64,000 bases of DNA from Chryseobacterium foetidum (GTDB taxonomy: Bacteria > Bacteroidota > Bacteroidia > Flavobacteriales > Weeksellaceae). Under the pieces are notes generated by a model. It was not told the DNA's origin and searched no databases. It was given only the letters and a program-made list of their open reading frames with translations. The position numbers and the translations under genes are program-made. Position 1 is the stretch's first letter; each line of letters begins with the position of its first letter. Positions 54,982 through 63,606 of the stretch are shown in pieces. The stretch is from the NCBI RefSeq assembly GCF_025457425.1, contig NZ_JAMXIA010000001.1, positions 3,410,001 to 3,474,000 of the forward strand. Reading direction: 5' to 3'.

Positions 54982-56028
54982 ATGTTATACACACCAATCA
55001 ACTTCAGAAATGTAGAACTGAAAAACCGCTGGGTAATGTCGCCAATGTGCATGTACAGCAGCGATAACGGACTTGCCAATGACTTCCACTTTGTACATTA
55101 CGTAAGCCGTGCCCAGGGCGGAACCGGACTAATCTTCGTGGAAGCCACCGCCGTGGAGCCAAAAGGCAGGATCACCAATCACTGCATGGGAATCTGGAAT
55201 GATGAGCAGGCAAATGCATTGAAACGAATCGTTGATTTCGTGCATCAGAATACAGAATCCAAAATAGGAATTCAGCTGGCACATGCAGGACGAAAAGGTT
55301 CTACATGGGAAAACAAACAGATTTCTCTCGAAGAAGGCTGGGAAACATTAGCTCCAAGCCCAATTCCTTATCACCCGACTGAGAGAATCCCTCATGTTTT
55401 AAGTGTTGAGGAAATTAAAGAGCAGGTTCAGAATTTTAAAATTGCTGCGAAAAAAGCTGTAGATGCAGGTTTTGATGTAATTGAAATTCACGCGGCACAC
55501 GGCTATTTGGCTCATCAGTTTCTTTCACCGCTTTCCAATGTAAGAACGGATGAATATGGCGGGAGTTTTGAAAACAGAAGCCGTTTTTTACTTGAAATAG
55601 TAGATGCTGTCAATGAAATACTGAATGAAAATGTTGCATTGTTTGTAAGAATTTCAGGAACAGAATATGCGGAAAACGGTTGGGATATTGAAGACAGTGT
55701 AGCTCTTGCAAAAGTTCTTAAAGATCACAGCGTTGATTTAATAGATGTTTCAAGTGGTGGAAATATTCACGGTGCAAAAATTGAAGTTAAACCATTGTAT
55801 CAGGTTCATTTATCGGGTCAGGTGAAAAAAGAAGCGGATGTAAAAACAGGAACTGTTGGATTAATCACAAGCGCCGAACAGGCCGAGTATATTATGGGAC
55901 AAAATGAAGCAGATCTTATTTTTGTGGCAAGAGAAATTCTGAGGAATCCGTTTCTGGCAGTACAGAGTTCGTTTGCAGCTCACAAAGACTGCTTCTTTCC
56001 CCACCAGTATCTCCGCGCAAAATTATAA
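54982..56028 (+). CDS. Old Yellow Enzyme, YqjM-like subclass
   Basis: This 348-residue FMN oxidoreductase reduces activated C=C bonds with NAD(P)H. The thermophilic-like/YqjM subclass is indicated by Cys23 and Tyr25 in SPMCMYSSDNG, and the ligand histidines by HAAHGYLAHQF. Other segments are QLAHAGRKGST and FVAREILRNPF. A DUF2752 membrane protein gene follows 56 bases later. Physiological substrate unknown. Confidence 0.93.
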   Translation: MLYTPINFRNVELKNRWVMSPMCMYSSDNGLANDFHFVHYVSRAQGGTGLIFVEATAVEPKGRITNHCMGIWNDEQANALKRIVDFVHQNTESKIGIQLAHAGRKGSTWENKQISLEEGWETLAPSPIPYHPTERIPHVLSVEEIKEQVQNFKIAAKKAVDAGFDVIEIHAAHGYLAHQFLSPLSNVRTDEYGGSFENRSRFLLEIVDAVNEILNENVALFVRISGTEYAENGWDIEDSVALAKVLKDHSVDLIDVSSGGNIHGAKIEVKPLYQVHLSGQVKKEADVKTGTVGLITSAEQAEYIMGQNEADLIFVAREILRNPFLAVQSSFAAHKDCFFPHQYLRAKL

Positions 56029-56084
56029 TTAAAATACAACTTCCATCCTCAACCTTAGCCTCAACCTTAACCTCAGCCTCAAAA

Positions 56085-56363
56085 ATGAAAATTGAAGAAT
56101 ACATGTTATCCTGTCCGAGCAAGAAATTTTTAGGAATAGAATGTTTCGGATGTGGCACCCAAAGGGCAATTGTATTGGTTTTTCAAGGGAAATTTGTGGA
56201 AGCTTTCCATATGTTTCCGGCGGTATATACGCTTTTGCTCTTTTTTATGACCGTAATTCTCACGTTTGTAGACCGAAAAAGAAACTACGGAAATATTTTG
56301 GTTATTTTAGGAATACTTAATGCACTAATCATGGTAATTTCTTATTTTTATAAACGAATTTAA
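56085..56363 (+). CDS. DUF2752 membrane protein
   Basis: This 92-residue protein has the family motif CPSKKFLGIECFGCGTQRA (Cys10, Cys20 and Cys23) followed by two transmembrane helices. The cysteine pattern is the hallmark of DUF2752. It is followed 19 bases later by the first CCC-motif membrane protein gene, so it belongs to the same transcript. Function unknown. Confidence 0.9.
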   Translation: MKIEEYMLSCPSKKFLGIECFGCGTQRAIVLVFQGKFVEAFHMFPAVYTLLLFFMTVILTFVDRKRNYGNILVILGILNALIMVISYFYKRI

Positions 56364-56382
56364 ACTATTACACAAATTTATT

Positions 56383-56709
56383 ATGGAACAACAAAAATTA
56401 CCAAATGCAACCACGGTGTTGGTTTTAGGAATCGTATCAATCGTAGGAACATGCTGCTGTACTGGTCTCGTCGGAGTAATCTGCGGTTTAATAGGGATGA
56501 ACTTATACAAAAAAGACAAAGTTTTGTATGATCAGAATCCTGCTTCGTACACAGATTTCAACAATCTGAATACCGGTAGAATTTTATGCATCATCGGATT
56601 GGTTTTAGGAGCTATTCAGCTTTTGTATTTCGTATACATTCTTGCTACCATCGGCTGGGAAGGTTACATGGAACAGATGCGTGGAATCACCAACATGGGA
56701 AGAGGCTAA
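56383..56709 (+). CDS. CCC-motif membrane protein (DUF4190-like), copy 1
   Basis: This 108-residue protein has two transmembrane helices around VLVLGIVSIVGTCCCTGLVG and RILCIIGLVLGAIQLLYFVYI, separated by YKKDKVLYDQNPASYTDFNNLNTG. The CCC triplet at residues 25-27 is the family mark. A paralogue starts 163 bases downstream. Function unknown. Confidence 0.88.
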   Translation: MEQQKLPNATTVLVLGIVSIVGTCCCTGLVGVICGLIGMNLYKKDKVLYDQNPASYTDFNNLNTGRILCIIGLVLGAIQLLYFVYILATIGWEGYMEQMRGITNMGRG

Positions 56710-56736
56710 TTAAAGAAAAATAATAATATTAACTGG

Positions 56737-56765
56737 AAGACCGCTTAATTGCGGTCTTTCTTTTG
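56737..56765 (+). terminator. Terminator after copy 1
   Basis: AAGACCGC (56737-56744) pairs with GCGGTCTT (56751-56758), then a T-rich tail. The same stem sequence recurs after copy 2. Confidence 0.88.
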
Positions 56766-56871
56766 ATGAGAAAAAAAAGATTTAAGGAGAGTGAATAATT
56801 TCATTAACTCTAAACTTAATCTTTTTCGCTGTCAGATTTTAATCAAATAAAAATTTAAACACTTTATAAAT

Positions 56872-57204
56872 ATGAATCAACAAAGTTTACCAAATGCTAC
56901 GGCAGTTTTGGTCTTAGGAATTTTATCACTTGTATCATGTATCTGTTACGGAATTCCCGGTATCATCTGTGGCGTAATCGCACTGATCTTGTACAGTAAA
57001 GACAAGAAACTTTACATGAAAGATCCGCAACTCTACAACAACTACAGCAACCTGAATACCGGAAGAATACTGGCTATTATAGGTTTGGTCTTAGGAGCGC
57101 TGTTTTTAGCATTTATGATTTTCTATATTTCTCTTATAGGTATGGAAGCACTTTCAGATCCGGAGCTTTTGCAGGAAAGGATGAGAGAATTGCAGGACAA
57201 TTAA
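56872..57204 (+). CDS. CCC-motif-like membrane protein, copy 2
   Basis: This 110-residue paralogue of the preceding protein shares LPNAT.VLVLGI, IICG, YNNYSNLNTGRILAIIGLVLGAL. The CCC triplet is reduced to CIC (SCICYG). It arose by tandem duplication that seems to include the terminator. Its own terminator is at 57219. Function unknown. Confidence 0.87.
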   Translation: MNQQSLPNATAVLVLGILSLVSCICYGIPGIICGVIALILYSKDKKLYMKDPQLYNNYSNLNTGRILAIIGLVLGALFLAFMIFYISLIGMEALSDPELLQERMRELQDN

Positions 57205-57218
57205 AATAGTAAACAGAA

Positions 57219-57252
57219 GAAAGACCGCTCAAATTAAGCGGTCTTTCATTTT
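57219..57252. terminator. Bidirectional terminator after copy 2
   Basis: GAAAGACCGCT (57219-57229) and AGCGGTCTTTC (57237-57247) form a perfect 11-bp stem. The convergent HxlR gene ends at 57258. Confidence 0.9.
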
Positions 57253-57257
57253 ATTAT

Positions 57258-57611
57258 TTATGCTGTAACAATACAGTCTTTATCATACTTTTTATCGGGA
57301 TATTTTGCTTCCCATTCTTCAAGCTGAAACATGATAGGCAAAAGAGCCAAGCCCTTTTCAGTCAGCGAATATTCCACCCGCGGCGGGATCTCCTTAAACT
57401 CCTCGCGAATGACCAGACCATCGGTTTCCATCTCTCTCAGCTGATCTGTAAGCACCTTCCTGGAAATCACATTGATGCGTGCGGCAAGCTCACCAAACCT
57501 AAGTTTGCGGTCTTTAATCACCAGCACGATAATGGGTTTCCACTTACTTCCCAATGCCGCCATCGCTTTCCCGAGCGGACAGCTGTATGCCATCAGTTCA
57601 TTCTTTTTCAT
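57258..57611 (-). CDS. HxlR-family transcriptional regulator
   Basis: This 117-residue winged-helix protein has the family start CPLGKAMAALGSKWKPIIV and the helix-wing segment RFGELAARINVISRKVLTDQLREME followed by YSLTEKGLALLPI. Cys10 before the P is the conserved thiol used for redox sensing in some members. It is divergent from the Old Yellow Enzyme gene at 57875 and is its likely repressor. Confidence 0.92.
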   Translation of the reverse strand: MKKNELMAYSCPLGKAMAALGSKWKPIIVLVIKDRKLRFGELAARINVISRKVLTDQLREMETDGLVIREEFKEIPPRVEYSLTEKGLALLPIMFQLEEWEAKYPDKKYDKDCIVTA

Positions 57612-57756
57612 AATAATACAGATTTTAGTTTAGTTTTAGTTGTTGTAGTGCTAAGTTATTAATTAACTTTTAAAGTTTTTATTAATAATCTGATTTTCAT
57701 CTGAATAATAACATACTAAACTCATTAAAATCGCCTGTTGTTGATTTATACATTCG

Positions 57757-57797
57757 GTTACTTTTAAGTTACTATCAAATGTTACTGCAAAGTTACC
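57757..57797. promoter_or_regulatory. Candidate HxlR operator
   Basis: GTTAC recurs at 57757, 57768, 57781 and 57792. This gives two 16-bp units GTTACT(TT/GC)(T/A)AAGTTAC, 24 bases apart, in the divergent promoter region between the regulator and the flavin oxidoreductase gene. Two more copies lie near 57839 and, inverted, 57848. Confidence 0.62.
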
Positions 57798-57874
57798 ACT
57801 TTTTTACACTTGTAAGATACAAATACAAACTATTATTAGTTACTTTGTGTAACAATTAGAAAACATTCAAGAAA

Positions 57875-58939
57875 ATGAGCACACAATCGTTATTTAAACC
57901 ATTTACATACAAAAATTTAGAACTCAAAAACAGAATCGTCATGGCTCCGATGACCAGAGCACAATCTGACAATGGAGTTCCGACACAGAAGATAGCAGAT
58001 TATTATGCAAGAAGAGCAGAAGCTGAAGTTGGATTAATTCTTTCTGAAGGAACTGTAATCGACAGACCGGCTTCAAAAAACATTCAGAATATCCCGGATT
58101 TCTACGGAACTGAAGCATTAAAAGGCTGGAAAAATGTAATTGATGCTGTACACGAAAATGGCGGAAAAATGGGACCACAGATCTGGCACGTTGGAGATAC
58201 CAGAAGTTCAGAAGACTATCCTTTGGTAGAAATGGAAAAAGCTTCCACTATGACATTGGAAGACATTAAAGACACCATCGCCAAATTTGCAGAATCTGCG
58301 AAGGCTGCCAAAGATTTAGGCTTCGATGTTTTGGAAATACACGGAGCACATGGATATTTAATTGACCAGTTTTTCTGGGAAGGAACCAATACAAGAACCG
58401 ATGAATACGGTGGAAAAACCATTGCGGAGAGAAACCGTTTTGCTGTAGATGTTGTAAAAGCGATCAGGGCAGCAGTTGGGGAGGAATTCACTATTATTTT
58501 AAGACTTTCTCAATGGAAACAGCAGGATTACACGGCAAGAATCGCTAATACGCCTACGGAAATGGAGGAGTGGCTGTTGCCATTAAAAGAAGCAGGAGTC
58601 GATATTTTCCACTGTTCACAGAGAAGATTTTGGGAAGAAGAATTTGAAGGTTCTGATCTGAATTTTGCAGGTTGGGCAAAGAAAATTACAGGTCAGCCAA
58701 CCATTACAGTAGGTTCTGTAGGTCTTGATGGCGATTTTATGAAAGCTTTCGCAGGAGAAGGAACAGAAAAGAAAACCGATTTTTCTGAACTGACACGCAG
58801 ACTTGAGAGAGGCGATTTTGACCTTGTAGCCGTAGGAAGAGCAATCCTTCAGGATCCTGAATGGGTTTTAAAAATCAAAGACAACAAAACAGAAGAACTC
58901 GAGAATTTCTCGGCAGAAAGTCTTGCAGTATTATACTAA
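57875..58939 (+). CDS. Old Yellow Enzyme, classical subclass (NemA-like)
   Basis: This 354-residue FMN oxidoreductase has MAPMTRAQSDNG with Thr27 in place of the YqjM cysteine, PQIWHVGDTRSS, the ligand histidine pair in EIHGAHGYLIDQFF, GGKTIAERNRFAVDVVKA and FDLVAVGRAILQDP. It is regulated, by inference, by the divergent HxlR gene, as seen for enzymes that handle electrophile stress. It differs in subclass from the paralogue at 54982. Confidence 0.93.
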   Translation: MSTQSLFKPFTYKNLELKNRIVMAPMTRAQSDNGVPTQKIADYYARRAEAEVGLILSEGTVIDRPASKNIQNIPDFYGTEALKGWKNVIDAVHENGGKMGPQIWHVGDTRSSEDYPLVEMEKASTMTLEDIKDTIAKFAESAKAAKDLGFDVLEIHGAHGYLIDQFFWEGTNTRTDEYGGKTIAERNRFAVDVVKAIRAAVGEEFTIILRLSQWKQQDYTARIANTPTEMEEWLLPLKEAGVDIFHCSQRRFWEEEFEGSDLNFAGWAKKITGQPTITVGSVGLDGDFMKAFAGEGTEKKTDFSELTRRLERGDFDLVAVGRAILQDPEWVLKIKDNKTEELENFSAESLAVLY

Positions 58940-59004
58940 ACCAAAAAAGATATTGATTTTGACAGATCAATTCAATACATAATTTACCTATTTATTTTTT
59001 TCTA

Positions 59005-59044
59005 AAACAACGCGGTTTTCATCATTTGAAAGCCGCGTTGTTCT
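59005..59044 (+). terminator. Terminator after the second Old Yellow Enzyme
   Basis: AACAACGCGG and CCGCGTTGTT (59006-59042), with TTTC/GAAA extending the stem, make a strong hairpin with some unpaired bases. Confidence 0.85.
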
Positions 59045-59097
59045 TCTATTTGAGATCATTAAACACCCAAAGTCTGGAATTATAGATTTCATGATTT

Positions 59098-59155
59098 CAA
59101 TAGAAACGGGCTTTAGCCCATTTATATAATGAAAAACGAAAATAAGGCTTTAGCC
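59098..59155 (+). repeat. Solitary REP-type hairpin pair
   Basis: CAATAG, GGGCTTTAGCCC (59108-59119) and GGCTTTAGCC (59146-59155) repeat the order and spacing of the unit at 45131-45189. No transposase gene is nearby, so it is a dispersed non-autonomous copy. Confidence 0.88.
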
Positions 59156-59215
59156 GAAACTTATATGGAAATATGATTGTCTATTTTTGATTATAATGCA
59201 AAATCAGCAGTCAAT

Positions 59216-59330
59216 TTGTCATTCCGTAGGAATCTCAACATTCTTTAATAAAGTAGTTTAGATTCCTACGAAGCGACAAACAAACTTTTAAAATCTAAGT
59301 TATTACTAGGTACGGACATTCGTTTAAAAT
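59216..59330 (+). repeat. Dispersed repeat element, copy 1
   Basis: Starts TTGTCATTCCGTAGGAATCT and has an imperfect inverted arm GATTCCTACG at 59271-59280. A second copy of about 115 bases lies at 61692-61806. The ends suggest a small non-autonomous mobile element. Confidence 0.78.
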
Positions 59331-59389
59331 TTAATTAATTCCACAATTTTAAACAAAAAACTGAATATGATATGATTGCTATTAATTAA

Positions 59390-59803
<414 letters not shown>

Positions 59804-59839
59804 ACTGCAAAATCAGTTGAACTATATTTTAAAAAAAAA

Positions 59840-59873
59840 ACTTTGGCTTTCAGTTAATTCCGAAAGCCAAAGT
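59840..59873. terminator. Bidirectional terminator
   Basis: ACTTTGGCTTTC (59840-59851) and GAAAGCCAAAGT (59862-59873) form a perfect 12-bp stem with ten A bases on the left, which is strongest for the leftward gene at 59901. Confidence 0.9.
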
Positions 59874-59900
59874 TCTTAGTAAAAAATAATCTGTATTGTT

Positions 59901-60230
59901 TTATCTGTGTCTGATTCCACGTTGGTGGTAATCTACAGAAGGTTTTGGAGCATCATGATTTTTAAAATCTGATTTAATTTTTGCCGGATCAAAATGTCCG
60001 TGGGTATCTTCAATACTTTGCGCAGGCGTCTGGTATTTAACCTCTTTACCGTTTTTGAAATACCGGTTATCAATAGTACGGTAGATTTGATCTTCAGCAT
60101 AAAAGTTTCCATCTGGTGCTGTAAAAGTTTTGGGGGACTGTGGCTTCTTTTTCCGGAATCCAAGTACCGTAATTCCACCTACCACTACCGCTGCTGCGAT
60201 GCCAAGTGCAAATTTCGCTGGTGTTTTCAT
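59901..60230 (-). CDS. Small membrane-anchored hypothetical protein
   Basis: This 109-residue protein has one N-terminal transmembrane or signal helix (FALGIAAAVVVGGITVLGF, residues 6-24) followed by basic and proline-rich text with AEDQIYRTIDNRYFKNGKEV and a C-terminal DAPKPSVDYHQRGIRHR. The start at 60230 is chosen over an upstream frame at 60308. Function unknown. Confidence 0.7.
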   Translation of the reverse strand: MKTPAKFALGIAAAVVVGGITVLGFRKKKPQSPKTFTAPDGNFYAEDQIYRTIDNRYFKNGKEVKYQTPAQSIEDTHGHFDPAKIKSDFKNHDAPKPSVDYHQRGIRHR

Positions 60231-60458
60231 ATTGTTTTGATTTTGAGGATAAACACACAAATTGCTTGCCAACACCGATTCAAAAAGTGAGATGAGGTAG
60301 CCGCGCACAGATCACATTCATACTTCAAACTCCCAAGTTCATACTCTATATCACGCCCACTCAAAGATTTTCTCCAAAAACAAATCCAAAAAAAAAACCC
60401 CAAACCCTCCGCATTCGAAAACTCCAAAAACTCTCAAACTCTCAAACTCTCTAACCTT

Positions 60459-60510
60459 CGCACCCCGCATCCCGCATCCCGCATCCCGCATCCAACACCC
60501 CGCACCCAAC
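60459..60510 (+). repeat. Heptanucleotide repeat tract (CGCATCC)
   Basis: CGCACCC, four CGCATCC, AACACCC and CGCACCC follow one another in exact 7-base phase, 76 bases upstream of egtD. An 8-base CTCTCAAA repeat precedes it. Confidence 0.9.
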
Positions 60511-60585
60511 CAAATACCACATTTCCAAATTCACATCACCCTCGGCAAGATACTTGCATTGAAAAATAAACCAAATCAAATTATT

Positions 60586-61563
60586 ATGAATTCACCCTGC
60601 GAAACGGCACCTCTCCTTGAGAAAAGCCCAACGCAGACTTTCCTGAAAGATGTACTTGAAGGTCTGTCTGCCCACCCCAAAAAACTTTCTTCCAAATATT
60701 TTTACGATAAAAACGGCGACCATCTCTTCCAGCAGATTATGGCTATGCCTGAATATTACCTGACGAAGTGTGAACTGGACATATTCAAAAATAAAACCCA
60801 GGAATTAGCAGATTCTATTGATTACTCAACACCTTTTGACCTCATTGAGCTGGGAGCGGGCGATGCCATGAAATCATCATTTCTATTAGAACATCTGTGT
60901 AATCTCGATTGTGATTTTAACTACATGCCTATTGATATCTCAGGAAACATATTATCTGTTTTGAAAGAAAATCTCACTGAAAAAATTCCTGCACTGAATA
61001 TTATTCCGTTGGAAGGCGATTATTTTGATATGCTCGATGAAGCAACGAAACTTTCAGAAAGAAGAAAAGTTGTTCTTTTTCTTGGTGGAAATATCGGAAA
61101 TATGTCCAAAGATGAAGCGGTTAATTTCTGTACAGAATTAAGAAAAAGATTCAGTCCCGGTGATCTTCTGTTAACAGGTTTTGACCTGAAAAAAAATCCA
61201 CATACTATTTTGGCAGCGTACAATGACGGGGCAGGAATCACTGCTGCATTCAATCTGAATCTTCTTGCAAGAATGAACCGTGAACTCAATGCGGATTTTA
61301 TTCTGACGAATTTTGAACATTATCAGACCTACGATCCTACATCAGGAGCCTGCAGAAGCTTTTTAGTGAGTCGTTTCGACCAGACAGTTCATATTGGAAA
61401 TCATACAGTCGGTTTTAAAGAAAATGAATTGATTGATATGGAAATCTCACAGAAATTTTCACTTGAAGACATTCAGAATATGGCTAAAAAATCATGGTTC
61501 AGAATCGTTGACGAAATTAAAGACTCCAAAGGCTGGTTCGTAGATTCAATTTGGACTGTTTAA
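60586..61563 (+). CDS. egtD: Histidine N-alpha-methyltransferase EgtD
   Basis: This 325-residue SAM-dependent enzyme trimethylates histidine to hercynine, the first step of ergothioneine synthesis. Family features are PKKLSSKYFYDKNGDHLFQQIMAMPEYYLTKCE (core YFYDKNGDHLFQQI, then PEYYLT), the SAM site DLIELGAGDAMKS, FLGGNIGNMS and the late AYNDGAGITAAFNLNLLARMNRE (core DGAGITAAFNLN). The ATG at 60586 is chosen over TTG 60559. EgtB follows 375 bases later. Confidence 0.94.
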   Translation: MNSPCETAPLLEKSPTQTFLKDVLEGLSAHPKKLSSKYFYDKNGDHLFQQIMAMPEYYLTKCELDIFKNKTQELADSIDYSTPFDLIELGAGDAMKSSFLLEHLCNLDCDFNYMPIDISGNILSVLKENLTEKIPALNIIPLEGDYFDMLDEATKLSERRKVVLFLGGNIGNMSKDEAVNFCTELRKRFSPGDLLLTGFDLKKNPHTILAAYNDGAGITAAFNLNLLARMNRELNADFILTNFEHYQTYDPTSGACRSFLVSRFDQTVHIGNHTVGFKENELIDMEISQKFSLEDIQNMAKKSWFRIVDEIKDSKGWFVDSIWTV

Positions 61564-61691
61564 ATAAGTTTTAATATCTTGATTAGAGTTTAGTAAAAAA
61601 ATTGTGAACTCCGTGTCTGGATTTTATTGGGCATAAACACTTAAATATACGAGTGTTCGTTTTTTACCACAATGCAAAATATGTAGTGTTT

Positions 61692-61806
61692 TTGTCATTC
61701 TGTAAGAATCTATAATGCTTTGTTTTAAGTCTGTTGAAATTCCTACGGAATGACAAACAAACTGTAAAATTAAGTCATTATCAATTACGGACAGTCATTT
61801 TAATAT
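61692..61806 (+). repeat. Dispersed repeat element, copy 2
   Basis: Starts TTGTCATTCTGTAAGAATCT, has the inverted arm ATTCCTACGGAATGACAA and ends in ACGGACAGTCATTTTAATAT, similar to copy 1 at 59216-59330. It lies between egtD and egtB. Confidence 0.78.
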
Positions 61807-61938
61807 AACTAAAAACAAGCTTCATTGATCTTATACGAGCAAAGCGGCTTAGTGAACCTTTCAAAAGTTAGCAATAAAAATTCTCTGTGAACTCTGTGTT
61901 CAGATTTACACCAAACAAAATAAATTAAACTGAAAATA

Positions 61939-63129
61939 ATGGAAACAACAATATCAGCTGAAAAAAGAGGTCAGGATCTTACGGCCTCCGAAAGATTTAC
62001 CCAAGTCAGAAACCGTTCGGTAGATATTTGCAGACCCCTCGAAACTGAAGATTACGTAGTACAGCCCATTGTTGATGTGAGTCCGCCCAAATGGCATTTA
62101 GGTCATACTACATGGTTTTTTGAAACCTTTTTGTTGCTGCCCCATTTCCCGGACTATAAAGTTTTTGATGAACAATATAATTTTGTTTTTAACAGCTATT
62201 ATGAAACAATAGGAGCGAGGGTAATCCGCACAGACAGAGGAAATTTAAGCCGTCCGTCGGTAGCTGATGTTTTCAAATACCGTGAATATGTAGACGGTCA
62301 CATGAATGATTTTCTCAACAGCAGCTTTTTTAAAGACGAACTTGAAGCATTGGTACAATTAGGTTTAAATCACGAAGAACAGCATCAGGAACTGTTGGTC
62401 ACCGACATCAAATATATTTTGGGACACAACCCGCTCTTCCCCGCATACACCAATGAACAAGTGAGAGAAAAACGCCCTGAAGTTTCCGCAGAAATGATTC
62501 AGATCCCTGAAGGTGTTTATGATATTGGTTTTAAAGGTGAAGGATTCTGTTTTGATAACGAACTGGGCGGACATAAAGTCTATCTCAATGATTATGAAAT
62601 TTCCACTGAACCGGTAACCAACCGTGAATACCTGGAATTTATGATTGAAGGAGGTTACAAAGATTTCAGACACTGGCATGCCGAGGGCTGGGACTGGGTT
62701 AAAATGAACAGTGCCCATTCACCGCTCTACTGGCACAATGTCGACGGAGTCTGGATGAATTACACATTTAACGGATTACAGGAAATTGATCTTTCAGAAC
62801 CTGTCTGTCACATCAGTTTTTTTGAAGCTTCAGCATTTGCATCATGGAAAGGCATGAGACTGCCCACAGAAGCAGAGTGGGAGGTTGCCAGCGACCATTT
62901 CGACTGGGGAAGACGCTGGGAATGGACCAATTCTGCCTACCTTCCATATCCTGGATTTAAAAAAGAAGCCGGAGCAGTAGGAGAGTATAATGGTAAATTT
63001 ATGGTCAATCAGATGGTCCTCCGCGGAGCTTCAGAAGCCACCCCGCCCGACCACAGCCGCAAAACCTACCGTAATTTTTTCCCGACAGGATTGCAGTGGC
63101 AGTTCACGGGAATACGATTGGCGAAGTGA
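61939..63129 (+). CDS. egtB: Hercynine oxygenase (sulfoxide synthase) EgtB
   Basis: This 396-residue non-heme iron enzyme forms the C-S bond of ergothioneine. The N-terminal DinB-like domain carries the iron ligands in PKWHLGHTTWFFETF (His) and GLNHEEQHQELL (HxxxH). The C-terminal formylglycine-enzyme/C-type-lectin domain has EVSTEPVTN-like text (here EISTEPVTNREYLEF), RLPTEAEWEVAS and GLQWQFTGIRLAK. No egtA, egtC or egtE gene is nearby, so it may use cysteine directly. The repeat array at 63128 overlaps its stop codon. Confidence 0.93.
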   Translation: METTISAEKRGQDLTASERFTQVRNRSVDICRPLETEDYVVQPIVDVSPPKWHLGHTTWFFETFLLLPHFPDYKVFDEQYNFVFNSYYETIGARVIRTDRGNLSRPSVADVFKYREYVDGHMNDFLNSSFFKDELEALVQLGLNHEEQHQELLVTDIKYILGHNPLFPAYTNEQVREKRPEVSAEMIQIPEGVYDIGFKGEGFCFDNELGGHKVYLNDYEISTEPVTNREYLEFMIEGGYKDFRHWHAEGWDWVKMNSAHSPLYWHNVDGVWMNYTFNGLQEIDLSEPVCHISFFEASAFASWKGMRLPTEAEWEVASDHFDWGRRWEWTNSAYLPYPGFKKEAGAVGEYNGKFMVNQMVLRGASEATPPDHSRKTYRNFFPTGLQWQFTGIRLAK

Positions 63130-63544
63130 TTCGGGATTCGGGATGCGGGGTTCGGGATTGAGGGTTCATGATGCGAGATTTAAGATTCAAGATTCAAGGT
63201 TTGGGATGCGGGATTCGAGTTTCGTGATGCGGGATTCGAGTTTCGGGATAGATTCGAGCTTCATGATGCGAGATTTAAGATTCAAGATTCAAAGTTCAAG
63301 GTTCGTGATGCGGGATTCGAGTTTCGTGATGCGGGATTCGAGTTTGGTGCTGCGGGATACGATATACGGGGTTTATGATGCGAGATTTAAGATTTAAGAT
63401 TCAAGATTCAAGGTTCGGGATGCGGGATTCGAGTTTGGTGATGCGGGGTTCAAGTTTCGGGATGCGAGGTTCGAGTTTCGGGATACGAGATTCGAGCTTC
63501 ATGATGCGAGATTTACGATTCAAGGTTCAGGATTCGGGATTTAA
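63128..63544 (+). repeat. Degenerate heptanucleotide array, forward half
   Basis: About 59 consecutive 7-base units read GATTCGG, GATGCGG, GATTCGA, GTTTCGG, GATTTAA, GATTCAA and variants, with only one 4-base break (near 63247-63250). A larger unit containing GATGCGAGATTTA recurs four times at about 63168, 63263, 63375 and 63501. Because 7 and 3 are coprime, all frames give a repeating 7-residue peptide (MRDSSF...), so long open frames here are not genes. Confidence 0.94.
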
Positions 63545-63606
63545 AAATAGAGTTTCTGGGTCAAGCGTTTCGTCAATTCAATTTCACCCCGAACGGACGT
63601 GACCTA

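Noticed and set aside
59901..60308. 135-residue version of the small membrane protein
   Set aside because: The first 26 codons lack a plausible signal, and the ATG at 60230 puts the hydrophobic helix at the N-terminus.
62990..63602. Long open frames encoding repeats of MRDSSF-like peptides
   Set aside because: They are produced by the 7-base repeat, which leaves few stops and gives a 7-residue period in every frame; no gene-like features.
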